Shown here one piece after another: positions 7,878-15,506 of a stretch of DNA of 64,000 nt. The translations under genes and the position numbers were made by a program. The stretch covers positions 1-64,000 of the forward strand of contig NZ_JAMYBK010000012.1 in the NCBI RefSeq assembly GCF_024127895.1. Direction: 5' to 3'. The DNA comes from Pseudomonas guariconensis (GTDB lineage Bacteria > Pseudomonadota > Gammaproteobacteria > Pseudomonadales > Pseudomonadaceae). How positions within the stretch are numbered: the first letter of the stretch is position 1; each line of letters starts with the position of its first letter. The notes beneath the pieces are model-generated. The model saw only the letters and a list, made by a program, of their open reading frames with translations. It did not search any database and was not told where the DNA came from.

Positions 7878-8771
7878 TCAGGCCAGGCTGGCTTCGCGCG
7901 AGGCCAGCGGGCCCAGGGCGGCCTTGAGCACCTCGAGCTTTTCCGCCGACAGACGGGCCAGCGGGCGGCGTGGGTTGCCGGCGCCATAGCCGCTCAGTTG
8001 CGCGCCTGCGTAGACCGACTGCACGTAGTCGCCTTGCCAGATCAACGACATGACCGGCTCCAGTTCGCGCCAGATCTCGCGGGCACGCTCCCACTGGCGC
8101 TCCATGGCCGCATTGACGAAGGCGACGCAGGTGCGTGGCGCCATGTTGGCGCCGCCCCAGATCAGGCCCGCGGCGCCAGCATACAGGGCATAGGGCGCCA
8201 GCGGATCGGCGCCGTTCATGGTGGGCAGGCCCGTGCGGATCAGCGAGGCCTGGGCAGCGAGGTCGCCGCTGCTGTCCTTGACCGACACGAAGTTGGGGAT
8301 TTCGCTGAGCTTGCCAAACAATGCCGGAGTCACTTCCACGCCTACGGCCTGGGGCACGTTGTAGCCGATGACCGGCAGGCCCGCCTGGCAGACCGTGGTG
8401 TAGAAGTCGACGATGCCCTGGTCGTCGGTCGGGCCTTCGAAGAACGGCGGCAGCACCATGACCCCGTCGGCCCCGCAATCGGTGGCATGCCGGGTGCGTT
8501 CCAGCACGTCCTCGACCAGCAGCGCGGAGGTCTGGGCGATCACCCGGGCACGGCCAGCGATGACCTTGGCGCCGAAGGCGACCAACTCCTTGGATTCTTC
8601 CTTGCTCAGGTAGACGTGCATGCCAGTGCCGGAACTGAGCACGAAGCCATGCACGCCAGCGGCGATATAACCCTCGATCAGGGTTTCGAAGCGGGCATAG
8701 TCGATATTGCCTTGGGTATCGAAGGGCGTAGTGATAGCCAGGTTGATACCGGAAAACGGGAATGCGGACAT
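7878..8771 (-). CDS. Dihydrodipicolinate synthase (DapA/NanA) family aldolase or deaminase
   Basis: A 297-residue class I aldolase-fold enzyme. It has the N-terminal NLAITTPFDTQGNIDYARF, GTGMHVYLSKEES in place of the usual GTTGE region, the catalytic Tyr in GYNVPQAVGV, and the Schiff-base Lys in FVSVKDSSGDL. Housekeeping DapA normally has T-T-G-E, so this is probably a catabolic member (sugar acid aldolase, or a deaminase of the hydroxyproline-pathway type) rather than lysine biosynthesis. It was cotranscribed with an FAD oxidoreductase now reduced to a stub. An aldolase/deaminase plus FAD dehydrogenase pair is known from hydroxyproline catabolism, but that assignment is only a possibility. 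Confidence 0.82.
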   Translation of the reverse strand: MSAFPFSGINLAITTPFDTQGNIDYARFETLIEGYIAAGVHGFVLSSGTGMHVYLSKEESKELVAFGAKVIAGRARVIAQTSALLVEDVLERTRHATDCGADGVMVLPPFFEGPTDDQGIVDFYTTVCQAGLPVIGYNVPQAVGVEVTPALFGKLSEIPNFVSVKDSSGDLAAQASLIRTGLPTMNGADPLAPYALYAGAAGLIWGGANMAPRTCVAFVNAAMERQWERAREIWRELEPVMSLIWQGDYVQSVYAGAQLSGYGAGNPRRPLARLSAEKLEVLKAALGPLASREASLA

Positions 8772-8976
8772 ATGGAATAACCTCTTCTTGTTTTGGCTGT
8801 ATATTTTTTGGCGCGCTTCTTTTGTGAATGAAAATTTCAGTCGGTATGGCGTTGTTCTTCACGCATCATGAAAGTTTTCACGGGGTCCGCTGAAAGAGAA
8901 CTTTTGCCGGACGATTGATATCCGGATGGGCGAATGAATTATTCATTTATCCAGACCTATCGCATTCAGGCCACCT

Positions 8977-9348
8977 TCACCTCGAAGCGCTGCACAGCAT
9001 CAAGGTGAAGGTTAGTGTTGCGGGAAAGTGGAATACAGCGACATTTACACGGGTCATCTGATGAGCTGAGGTTATCCATCCAGGTCTTGGGAGGATGACC
9101 ACTCGAACGCGATGGTTCAGGTCTATTTCTGGATAGGTGTCGAAAAAGGCGGGCAACCTGGTGCTGAGCCAGAAGTTGGCGAAGGCCGGCGAGCAGCATA
9201 GCGTCACCCGTTGCTTGGGTTTGCCGGTGTTGCGGATGCGTTGCGCCGTCTGGGCGATATTGGTGAACGAAAGCTGCACGGCATCGAAGAAGATCGAGCG
9301 GGCCGCCGCGACGAAGGCCTTGACGGCGCGCAGGGACGGCATCTTCAT
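8977..9348 (-). pseudogene. LysR-family (GcvA-like) regulator remnant lacking its helix-turn-helix
   Basis: The frame begins MKMPSLRAVKAFVAAARS, the classic start of GcvA-like LysR proteins, but then jumps directly to DAVQLSFTNIAQTAQRIR, which belongs to the linker helix after the DNA-binding domain. About 60 residues containing the recognition helix are gone. Effector-domain sequence follows (VTLCCSPAFANFWLSTRLPA, then FFDTYPEIDLNH), after which homology ends in unrelated sequence. It therefore carries an internal deletion and a 3' truncation and cannot act as a normal regulator. It probably once controlled the flanking catabolic genes. Confidence 0.65.
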
Positions 9349-9612
9349 CAATGTGTGATCGGGTTCGGTGTGCTTGACCATAACATCAGGTAATCAATAG
9401 ACCGTATAAAAAGTCGATTCTTGAGACTGAGAGCCTCGCCCTAGACTGTTTGTCAAGCAGCAGCGATGACTGCTCGATTATTTCAATCGGCAGGCTATCC
9501 GAGTCGATTGAAACATTGAAGCCTTAATCGTACAGGTTGTATCGGGCTGATGAGCCCTGACGCATACGGCATGCCGCGGCCCTCCTGCACTTACTTGGGA
9601 GCATCCATAATA

Positions 9613-10842
9613 ATGTACAAAAGTACCGATGTATTGGACCTGATAAAACAACGCAAGCCGCAGCATGGGCTGCCGGGTATCGCGTACAGGGACCCGGAAG
9701 TCTATCGCCAGGACCTCGAACAGATCTGGCACCGCGAATGGATCTTCGCCGGGCATACGTTCGAGATCGAAAAGCCCGGCCAATATATAACGTTGCAGAT
9801 TGGCGACTATCCGGTAGCCGTGGTGCGCGGTGGCGATGGCCAGGTCCGTGCCTTCCACAATGCCTGCCGTCATCGCGGCTCCAAGGTCTGCACCGAGGCC
9901 AAGGGCAAGGTGGCCAAGCTGGTCTGCCCTTATCACAAGTGGACCTTCGAACTGGATGGTCGCTTGCTGTTCGCCGGTAACATGGGCCCGGACTTCAATA
10001 CCGCCGACCACGGCCTGCTGCCCGCCCACTGCGAGGTGGTCCACAGCTACATCTACGTTTGCGTAGCCAAGGTGGCGCCGGACTTCGAGAAGTTCCGCAG
10101 CGCGGTCTCGCCGTTCATCGGCCCCCATTACCTGGAAGACTGCAAGGTCGCCTTCGAGTCCAACCTGGTCGAGCAGGGCAACTGGAAGCTGGTCTTCGAG
10201 AACAACCGCGAGTGCTACCACTGCGACGGCACGCACCCGGAGCTGCTCAACTCCTTCGTCGAGAACGTCTCGGTGCAGGGGATCGGCGGCGAGGAAGACC
10301 CGGAGCTGGCCACCCACTGGAACACCTGCGAGGCCGGTGGCCTGGCTAGCCGGCTGGTCATGGACCCAGGCGGCCAGTACCGCATGACCCGCATCCCGCT
10401 CAACAATGGCGCCAGCAGCTACACCATGGACGGCAAGCCAGCGGTGTCCCGTCGCCTGGACCGCAGCGGCGTGGGCAATATCGGTGCCTTGCTCTATTTC
10501 AACTACCCCTCGACCTGGAACCACTTCCTTGGCGACCACGCCTTGAGTTTCCGTGTGCTGCCGATGGGGCCGGGGGAGACCGTGGTGACCACCAAGTGGC
10601 TGGTTCCCAAGGATGCCCAGGAAGGCGTGGACTACGACCTCGAGCGCCTGACCAAGGTGTGGATGGCGACCAACGACCAGGACCGCCGCCTGGTGGAGGG
10701 CACCCAGGTCGGCGTGACCTCGCCGGCCTACGCGCCAGGGCCGTATTCGGGCCTGGTGGAAAATGGCGTGTGCCAGTTCGTCGACTGGTATTGCGAGCTG
10801 ATGATCCGCCGTCTGGGCGAGGCCTCGGCGCGGATCGCCTGA
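9613..10842 (+). CDS. Rieske non-heme iron oxygenase, GbcA/stachydrine demethylase-like
   Basis: A 409-residue oxygenase alpha subunit. The Rieske [2Fe-2S] ligands are C85-x-H87 and C105-x2-H108 (CRHRGSKVC, CPYHKW). The mononuclear iron site is ENNRECYHC then GTHPEL (H203, H208), with the likely third ligand Asp in ATNDQDRRLVEG. The segments EIEKPGQYITLQIGDYPVAV and VTTKWLVPKDAQEGVDYD resemble glycine betaine monooxygenase GbcA and proline-betaine demethylase Stc2, which N-demethylate quaternary ammonium compounds. The start MYKSTDVLDL is preceded by GGGAG with a slightly long spacing of about 11 bp. No ferredoxin-type reductase gene is adjacent, so electrons must come from a partner encoded elsewhere. 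A DddP-like gene follows 98 bp downstream. Confidence 0.88.
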   Translation: MYKSTDVLDLIKQRKPQHGLPGIAYRDPEVYRQDLEQIWHREWIFAGHTFEIEKPGQYITLQIGDYPVAVVRGGDGQVRAFHNACRHRGSKVCTEAKGKVAKLVCPYHKWTFELDGRLLFAGNMGPDFNTADHGLLPAHCEVVHSYIYVCVAKVAPDFEKFRSAVSPFIGPHYLEDCKVAFESNLVEQGNWKLVFENNRECYHCDGTHPELLNSFVENVSVQGIGGEEDPELATHWNTCEAGGLASRLVMDPGGQYRMTRIPLNNGASSYTMDGKPAVSRRLDRSGVGNIGALLYFNYPSTWNHFLGDHALSFRVLPMGPGETVVTTKWLVPKDAQEGVDYDLERLTKVWMATNDQDRRLVEGTQVGVTSPAYAPGPYSGLVENGVCQFVDWYCELMIRRLGEASARIA

Positions 10843-10940
10843 GTCACGCAAGAGGCATTTGGGTGGGGTGGCCGGTGGGGCAGGGGCCTTCACCGGCCCT
10901 CTGCCGTGGTATTCAAGAACAACAACACAGGAACGCCGTG

Positions 10941-12284
10941 ATGACATCGCCATTCTCGATCCCCAGCCATGCCCGACGTATCGACCCCTCCCGGCAACGC
11001 GCCGCTGCGCTCAAGGCAGACGGCTCGGTCGACGACAACGACCGCGTCGAGATCGGCCCGACGCCCCTGGCCTTTGCCGAGTGGCAGCGCCTCGGGCTGC
11101 AGGCGCCGCACCTGCCGAGCATGCGCGAGTACCGCCTGCGGCGCATCTGCGAACAGCTGGTAGCCCGTGACCTGGGCGGTATCTTGCTGTTCGACCCGCT
11201 GAACATCCGCTACGCCACCGACACCACCAACATGCAGCTGTGGACCACCCACAACCCGGCTCGTGCCTGTTTCGTCGCCGCCAGTGGCCATGTGGTGCTG
11301 TGGGACTTTCACGGTTGCGACCACCTGTCTGCGCACTTGCCGCTGATCAGTGAGCTGCGTAGCGGGGCGTCGTTCTTCTACTTCGAGTCCGGTGACCGTA
11401 CCGACGAGCATGCGCGCCATTTCTGCGCGCAGGTGGATGAGCTGTTACGCACCCATGCAGGCAACAACCGCCGCCTGGCGGTCGACCGCATCGAGGTGGC
11501 CGGGTTGCGCGCCCTCGATGCCCTGGGCGTGGAGGTGCACAACGGCCAGGAGGTGACCGAGTTCGCCCGCATGGTCAAGGGGCCGGACGAGATCCTCGCC
11601 ATGCGCTGCGCCGTCGCCTCCTGCGAAGCGGCGGTGGCCGAGATGCACCAGGCCATGCGTGCCGGAATGACCGAGAACGACGTCTGGGCGGTACTGCACG
11701 CTGGCAACATCCGCCGTGGCGGCGAGTGGATCGAGACGCGCATCCTCAGTTCCGGTCCTCGCACCAACCCGTGGTACCAGGAGTCCGGCCCGAGGGTCCT
11801 GAGTGATGGCGACCTGTTGTCATTCGACACCGACTTGATCGGGGTCTACGGCTTCTGCGTGGACATGTCGCGCAGCTGGATCTGTGGTGGCGGGGAGCCG
11901 ACCGCGGAGCAGAAGCGCCTGTACCGCATTGCCCATGAGCACATCACCACCAACATCGAGCTGGTCAGGCCCGGTGTGCGCTTCACCGAGCTGACCGCCA
12001 AGGGCCACCGCCTGCCCGAGAGCTGCCGCGCCCAGCGCTATGGCGTGATGTTCCACGGGGTGGGGCTGTGCGACGAATACCCCAGCATCCGCTACCCGGA
12101 GGATTTGCAGTCCCATGGCTATGAAGGCGAGCTGCAGGCTGGCATGGCGCTTTGCGTGGAGGCCTATGTGGGGGAGGTCGGGGGGCGTGACGGGATCAAA
12201 CTGGAGAACCAGCTGCTGGTGACGGAGAACGGGTATGAGCTGTTGACCCACTATCCGTTCGAGGAGCGCTTTCTGCGGGACTAG
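10941..12284 (+). CDS. dddP: M24-fold enzyme, DddP-like dimethylsulfoniopropionate lyase
   Basis: A 447-residue protein of the creatinase/aminopeptidase-P (M24) fold, with the usual DddP length. The N-terminal part carries DNDRVEIGPTPLAFAEWQRL and FDPLNIRYATDTTNMQLW, segments I recognise from Roseobacter DddP and not from proline dipeptidases. All residues described for the Ruegeria lacuscaerulensis DddP site occur here at the same spacing, shifted by one: metal ligands D296, D298, D308, H372, E407 and E422, with Y367 and catalytic D378. DddP cleaves DMSP to acrylate and dimethyl sulfide without peptidase activity. The start is the ATG at 10941, which has a GTG directly in front of it. It lies behind the Rieske gene in the same orientation. 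Whether the true substrate here is DMSP is inferred. Confidence 0.8.
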   Translation: MTSPFSIPSHARRIDPSRQRAAALKADGSVDDNDRVEIGPTPLAFAEWQRLGLQAPHLPSMREYRLRRICEQLVARDLGGILLFDPLNIRYATDTTNMQLWTTHNPARACFVAASGHVVLWDFHGCDHLSAHLPLISELRSGASFFYFESGDRTDEHARHFCAQVDELLRTHAGNNRRLAVDRIEVAGLRALDALGVEVHNGQEVTEFARMVKGPDEILAMRCAVASCEAAVAEMHQAMRAGMTENDVWAVLHAGNIRRGGEWIETRILSSGPRTNPWYQESGPRVLSDGDLLSFDTDLIGVYGFCVDMSRSWICGGGEPTAEQKRLYRIAHEHITTNIELVRPGVRFTELTAKGHRLPESCRAQRYGVMFHGVGLCDEYPSIRYPEDLQSHGYEGELQAGMALCVEAYVGEVGGRDGIKLENQLLVTENGYELLTHYPFEERFLRD

Positions 12285-12300
12285 GGGGGCGGTTTTTTTC

Positions 12301-12330
12301 AGCGGCGAGCAGCAAGCTTCAAGCTGCAAG
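12301..12330. repeat. Short Pseudomonas intergenic repeat (AAGCTGCAAG family)
   Basis: A stretch rich in AGCAAGCTTCAAGCTGCAAG, related in motif to copies at 31264-31280 and 39555-39634. It sits between the dddP-like gene and the AraC remnant, close to the likely deletion edge. Confidence 0.5.
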
Positions 12331-12349
12331 TAGACGCGGTGTAGCGAAT

Positions 12350-12532
12350 GTGGCCGCCTGCGCGCGCCCCGGGCCGGTACCGGCCGAGGCCCGTTGCCTG
12401 CTGCAGAACTCCGGCCTGTCGGTGGTGGATGTCGCGCTCGCTTGCGGTTTCGTGTCGAGCAGCCATTTCAGCCGATGCTACAGCGCCTTCTTCGGCCACC
12501 CGCCTTCGCGGGAGGTCCGCTGTGAGATCTGA
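12350..12532 (+). pseudogene. C-terminal HTH remnant of a GbdR/CdhR-like AraC-family regulator
   Basis: About 50 residues, starting around EARCLLQNSGLSVVDVALAC and running through GFVSSSHFSRCYSAFFGHPP to SREVRCEI and a stop. This is the last part of the AraC double helix-turn-helix. The ALACGFVSSSHFSRCY wording is that of the GATase1-type AraC regulators (GbdR, CdhR), which control glycine betaine and carnitine catabolism in Pseudomonas. The upstream ligand domain and first helices are absent, and the upstream sequence (VAACARPGPVP) is unrelated, so it cannot be functional. Its place next to a GbcA-like oxygenase hints that the locus was once under an onium-compound sensor. Confidence 0.65.
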
Positions 12533-12621
12533 TCCCGGCAACGCTGGCGGGTGGCTACGTCCCAGCGATCTGCTGCTTGCATCATGCTAGAATCCGCCCC
12601 TTCGAATCAGGAGGTAGACGC

Positions 12622-13191
12622 GTGCGCAAACTGGCAGTGGTAATGGCAGTGCTGGCCCTGGCCGGCTGTGAGAACGAGGTCGAGGGCGTGCACAAGCAGG
12701 TGGCCGAACACCTGCACAACCCCAAGACGGCCAAGTTCGCCAACGTGCGGATCGACACCCAGGGCTCCATCTGCGGCCAGGTCCGTGGCAAGGACGATGC
12801 CGGCCAGTACGAGCCGTACCGCAGCTACGTGGCGATCAAGCACGATGGCCAGTACGAGGTGCTCGTCGATGAAACCGGCAACAACCTGCGCATCCGTGAA
12901 ATCTGCGGTGGCGCCGACCTGCAGCGTCGCGCCGATGCCCTGGCCGACCAGCCGGCGCCCCAAGGCTGGGATGTGGAAGTGATCCAGGGCCCGAACATGG
13001 GGGCCCTGAGCGACATGACGGCGCGCCTGATCGAGAAGGGGATCCCGTCCTCGGTGGAGTACCGCGACGGCAAGCCGGTGGTGCTGATGGGGCCGTTCCC
13101 CACCAAGGCCGAGGCCGAGGCCCGCAAGGCCGATGTCATGGGGCGCCTGGGGACCGATTCGATCGTCATCCAGCATGGGGCCGAGCGCTGA
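12622..13191 (+). CDS. Lipoprotein with C-terminal SPOR domain
   Basis: A 189-residue precursor starting at a GTG behind AGGAGG. The N-terminus is a lipoprotein signal, VRKLAVVMAVLALAGC, with lipobox cysteine at residue 16. A central part (HLHNPKTAKFANVRID, then GSICGQVRGKDDAGQYEPYR) resembles secreted proteins of unknown function with paired cysteines. The last 70 residues (WDVEVIQGPNMGALSDM, then VEYRDGKPVVLMGPFPTKAE) look like a SPOR domain, which binds denuded septal peptidoglycan. It is probably anchored to an envelope membrane and may act near the division site. It is monocistronic between the catabolic patch and the converging nitrate reductase operon. Confidence 0.82.
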   Translation: MRKLAVVMAVLALAGCENEVEGVHKQVAEHLHNPKTAKFANVRIDTQGSICGQVRGKDDAGQYEPYRSYVAIKHDGQYEVLVDETGNNLRIREICGGADLQRRADALADQPAPQGWDVEVIQGPNMGALSDMTARLIEKGIPSSVEYRDGKPVVLMGPFPTKAEAEARKADVMGRLGTDSIVIQHGAER

Positions 13192-13248
13192 GACGGCGGC
13201 TGGCCGGTCGATAAGCGCTGCCTGGTAATCCTGGGGCCGAATGGACAG

Positions 13249-14028
13249 CTACCCACCGTCCTCCTCCAGGCTGAACCCCTCGACCCCGAACTCACTCTCC
13301 AGTGCCAGGAGGTACTGGCGCAGGGCATGCCGGGTGGACGCTTCGCGCAGGCTGTGGCGCACCCGCTCGGCGACCTGGGCATAGGGCAGGGGGCGGCGCT
13401 CGACACGCTCGTCGATGCACACCAGGTGCCAGCCATAGCGCGAGGCCAGCGGCCGGTCGTGCAGGCCCGGCGGCAGGCGCAGCAGCGCCTGGTCCAGCTC
13501 GGCGACGGTCTGCCCGGCGGTCAGCCAGCCAAGCTCGCCACCCTGGTCCCTGGACGGGCAGGCGGAATGCCGCAGCGCCAGTTCCGTGAAGCGCTTGGGA
13601 TGTTGCACCAGCTCCCCCAGCAACCGTTCGGCGAGCCGGTACTGCCCATCGCGCGCCCGTGCATCCTCCGGCGCCGCGGGCAACAGGATGTGCCGCACCC
13701 GCAGCCGCGCCGGTGCGCAGAAGCGCTCGCGGTGGCTGTCGAAGTAGCGCCGGCAAGCGTCCTCGTCGGCCTGCGGCACCTGCAGCTCACGCTCCAGCAA
13801 GCTGGCCACGGCCTCGTCGCCCGGCGCCAGGCCAAGCATGGCCGCGCGCTGGGCCAGCAGCTCGCGCACCACCAGCGCCCGTGCCGCGCAGCGCTGCGCC
13901 TCGGCCAGCGATGGCGCGGGGTGGAAGGGGGTTTCCCGGGCGATATCGGCCTCGCTGAGCCGTGTGTCGCCCACCCGGATCACCGGCGTCGGGCTGTCCG
14001 GCAGGTTCTCGACGGCGATCATCTCCAT
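13249..14028 (-). CDS. PpiC-type peptidyl-prolyl isomerase of the nitrate reductase operon
   Basis: A 259-residue parvulin-type foldase. The catalytic domain spans about residues 105-205 and shows ARLRVRHILLP, RFTELALRHSACPSRDQGGE and LGWLTAGQTVAELDQAL, then RPLASRYGWHLVCIDERVE. No signal peptide is evident. A similar ppiC-type gene closes the nar operon in P. aeruginosa, so it probably helps assembly of the membrane-bound nitrate reductase. It begins 12 bp after narI and is the last gene of the operon. Confidence 0.85.
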   Translation of the reverse strand: MEMIAVENLPDSPTPVIRVGDTRLSEADIARETPFHPAPSLAEAQRCAARALVVRELLAQRAAMLGLAPGDEAVASLLERELQVPQADEDACRRYFDSHRERFCAPARLRVRHILLPAAPEDARARDGQYRLAERLLGELVQHPKRFTELALRHSACPSRDQGGELGWLTAGQTVAELDQALLRLPPGLHDRPLASRYGWHLVCIDERVERRPLPYAQVAERVRHSLREASTRHALRQYLLALESEFGVEGFSLEEDGG

Positions 14029-14040
14029 GCTTGTTGCTCC

Positions 14041-14724
14041 TCAGCCGCGTCGGCGGACGATCTGGTAGCTGCGCCCGAAATAGCCCAGCGGAATGCTCCA
14101 CACGTGCACCAGGCGGGTGAAGGGGAATAGCAGGATGATGGTCAGGCCGAGGAAGATGTGCAGCTTGAAGATCAGCGGCGTGCCGACCAGGAAGCTTGCC
14201 GCGTCGCCGCGCAGGAAGACGATCGCCTGGGCCCAGTTGGCCAACGCCACCATCATGCCGCCATCCAGGTGGTGCAGGGAGAAGACGATGGTCACCAGGC
14301 CCAGGATCGCCTGCAGCAGGAGCAGGGCGATGATCAGGTTGTCCATCAGGCTGGAGGAGGCGCGTACCCGCGGGTTGAACAACCGACGCCAGAGCAGCAT
14401 GGCGCCGCCGATGACGCACAGCACCCCGGCGATGCCGCCGAAGACGATGGCCATCAGTTGCTTGTGCCCGGCGGAGAGGAAGGGCGCGTAGACCCAGTGC
14501 GGCGTCAGCAGGCCGACCAGGTGGCCGAAGAAGATCGCCAGGATGCCGATGTGGAACAGGTTGCTGGCCAGGCGCATGTGCTTGCTCGAAAGCATCTGGC
14601 TGGAACCGGTCTTCCACGTGTACTGGCCATGGTCGTAGCGCAGCAGGCTGCCGAGCAAGAACACGGTGCCGGCCAGGTAGGGGTAGAAGCCGTAGATCAG
14701 GTGGAGCAGGTAGCCCTCATGCAT
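14041..14724 (-). CDS. narI: Respiratory nitrate reductase gamma subunit (cytochrome b)
   Basis: A 227-residue diheme cytochrome b with about five transmembrane helices. It anchors NarGH to the inner membrane and takes electrons from quinol. Visible marks are [40 protein letters not shown] and [20 protein letters not shown] then [11 protein letters not shown], which include the paired histidines that ligate the two hemes. The length matches the family. Start MHEGYLLH is 14 bp after narJ. The operon order is narK, G, H, J, I, ppiC. Confidence 0.95.
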   Translation of the reverse strand: MHEGYLLHLIYGFYPYLAGTVFLLGSLLRYDHGQYTWKTGSSQMLSSKHMRLASNLFHIGILAIFFGHLVGLLTPHWVYAPFLSAGHKQLMAIVFGGIAGVLCVIGGAMLLWRRLFNPRVRASSSLMDNLIIALLLLQAILGLVTIVFSLHHLDGGMMVALANWAQAIVFLRGDAASFLVGTPLIFKLHIFLGLTIILLFPFTRLVHVWSIPLGYFGRSYQIVRRRG

Positions 14725-14738
14725 GATGCACCTCCTTT

Positions 14739-15506
14739 TCAGCGCCGGTCCGCGGCGGCGGACGGCATGACCTGGATGACCTGGGGGATCGCCTCGTGCT
14801 TGCGCTCGGCCAGGCGCCGGCCTGTGGCGGACTGCAGGCTGCAGTCCTGGTCGGACTGGGCCTCGAAGCGCACCGCTTCTTCTTCCCACACCGCGTCCAG
14901 CGCCTGGGGCGTGTTGTCCGGTGGCTCGACGCTGGCAGCCGGGCGTTGGGCATCGATGCTGTCGCTGGCGCCGATCAACGCGAGCAGGGCGCGAGGCACC
15001 AGGGCGTAGCGGCTGCCGCGCTCTTCCAGGCGTGCGCCGAGCATGGCGAGGATCGGTTGGATCTCGCCCAGCCACTGGCCGATTTCGTCGTGGGGCCGGG
15101 TGGAGAGGTACTCGAGGAACAACGGCAGGTGGTCTGGCAGCTCCCGGGCGTCGAGGGCGAACCCTGCGGCCTCGTACTCGGCCAGCAGGTCGACCATGGC
15201 CTGGCCTCGATCGCGGGACTCGCCGTGCACGTGCTCGAACAGCAGCAGCGAGGTGGCGCGACCACGGTCGAACAGCTCGACGTAGGCTTCCTCCAGGTCC
15301 AGCAAGTCGCCCTGGGCCAGTGCCTGGCACCACTGCGCCAGCTGGGCGCGCAGCGGTGCGGGCAGGCGCTGCTCGGCATCGAGGATGGCGATCGCCTCGG
15401 CACTGGCGGCCTGCAGTTCGCGGCTGGGGTAGTCGAGCAGCCGTGCCAGCACGCGCAGGCTGAGCAGGCCCACCTGTGGCGCCTGGCTGGCGTGATAGTC
15501 ACCCAT
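14739..15506 (-). CDS. narJ: Nitrate reductase assembly chaperone (delta subunit)
   Basis: A 255-residue cytoplasmic chaperone that keeps NarGH soluble and supports molybdenum cofactor insertion before attachment to NarI. Typical TorD/NarJ features are [39 protein letters not shown] and [17 protein letters not shown], then [13 protein letters not shown]. The C-terminal region after residue 190 is variable, as in other NarJ proteins. The start codon overlaps the end of narH by 8 bp, a sign of translational coupling. Confidence 0.95.
   Translation of the reverse strand: MGDYHASQAPQVGLLSLRVLARLLDYPSRELQAASAEAIAILDAEQRLPAPLRAQLAQWCQALAQGDLLDLEEAYVELFDRGRATSLLLFEHVHGESRDRGQAMVDLLAEYEAAGFALDARELPDHLPLFLEYLSTRPHDEIGQWLGEIQPILAMLGARLEERGSRYALVPRALLALIGASDSIDAQRPAASVEPPDNTPQALDAVWEEEAVRFEAQSDQDCSLQSATGRRLAERKHEAIPQVIQVMPSAAADRR

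Noticed and set aside
12348..12590. Alternative open frame over the AraC remnant
   Set aside because: Rich in R, P and S with no family resemblance; the neighbouring frame gives clear AraC HTH sequence.
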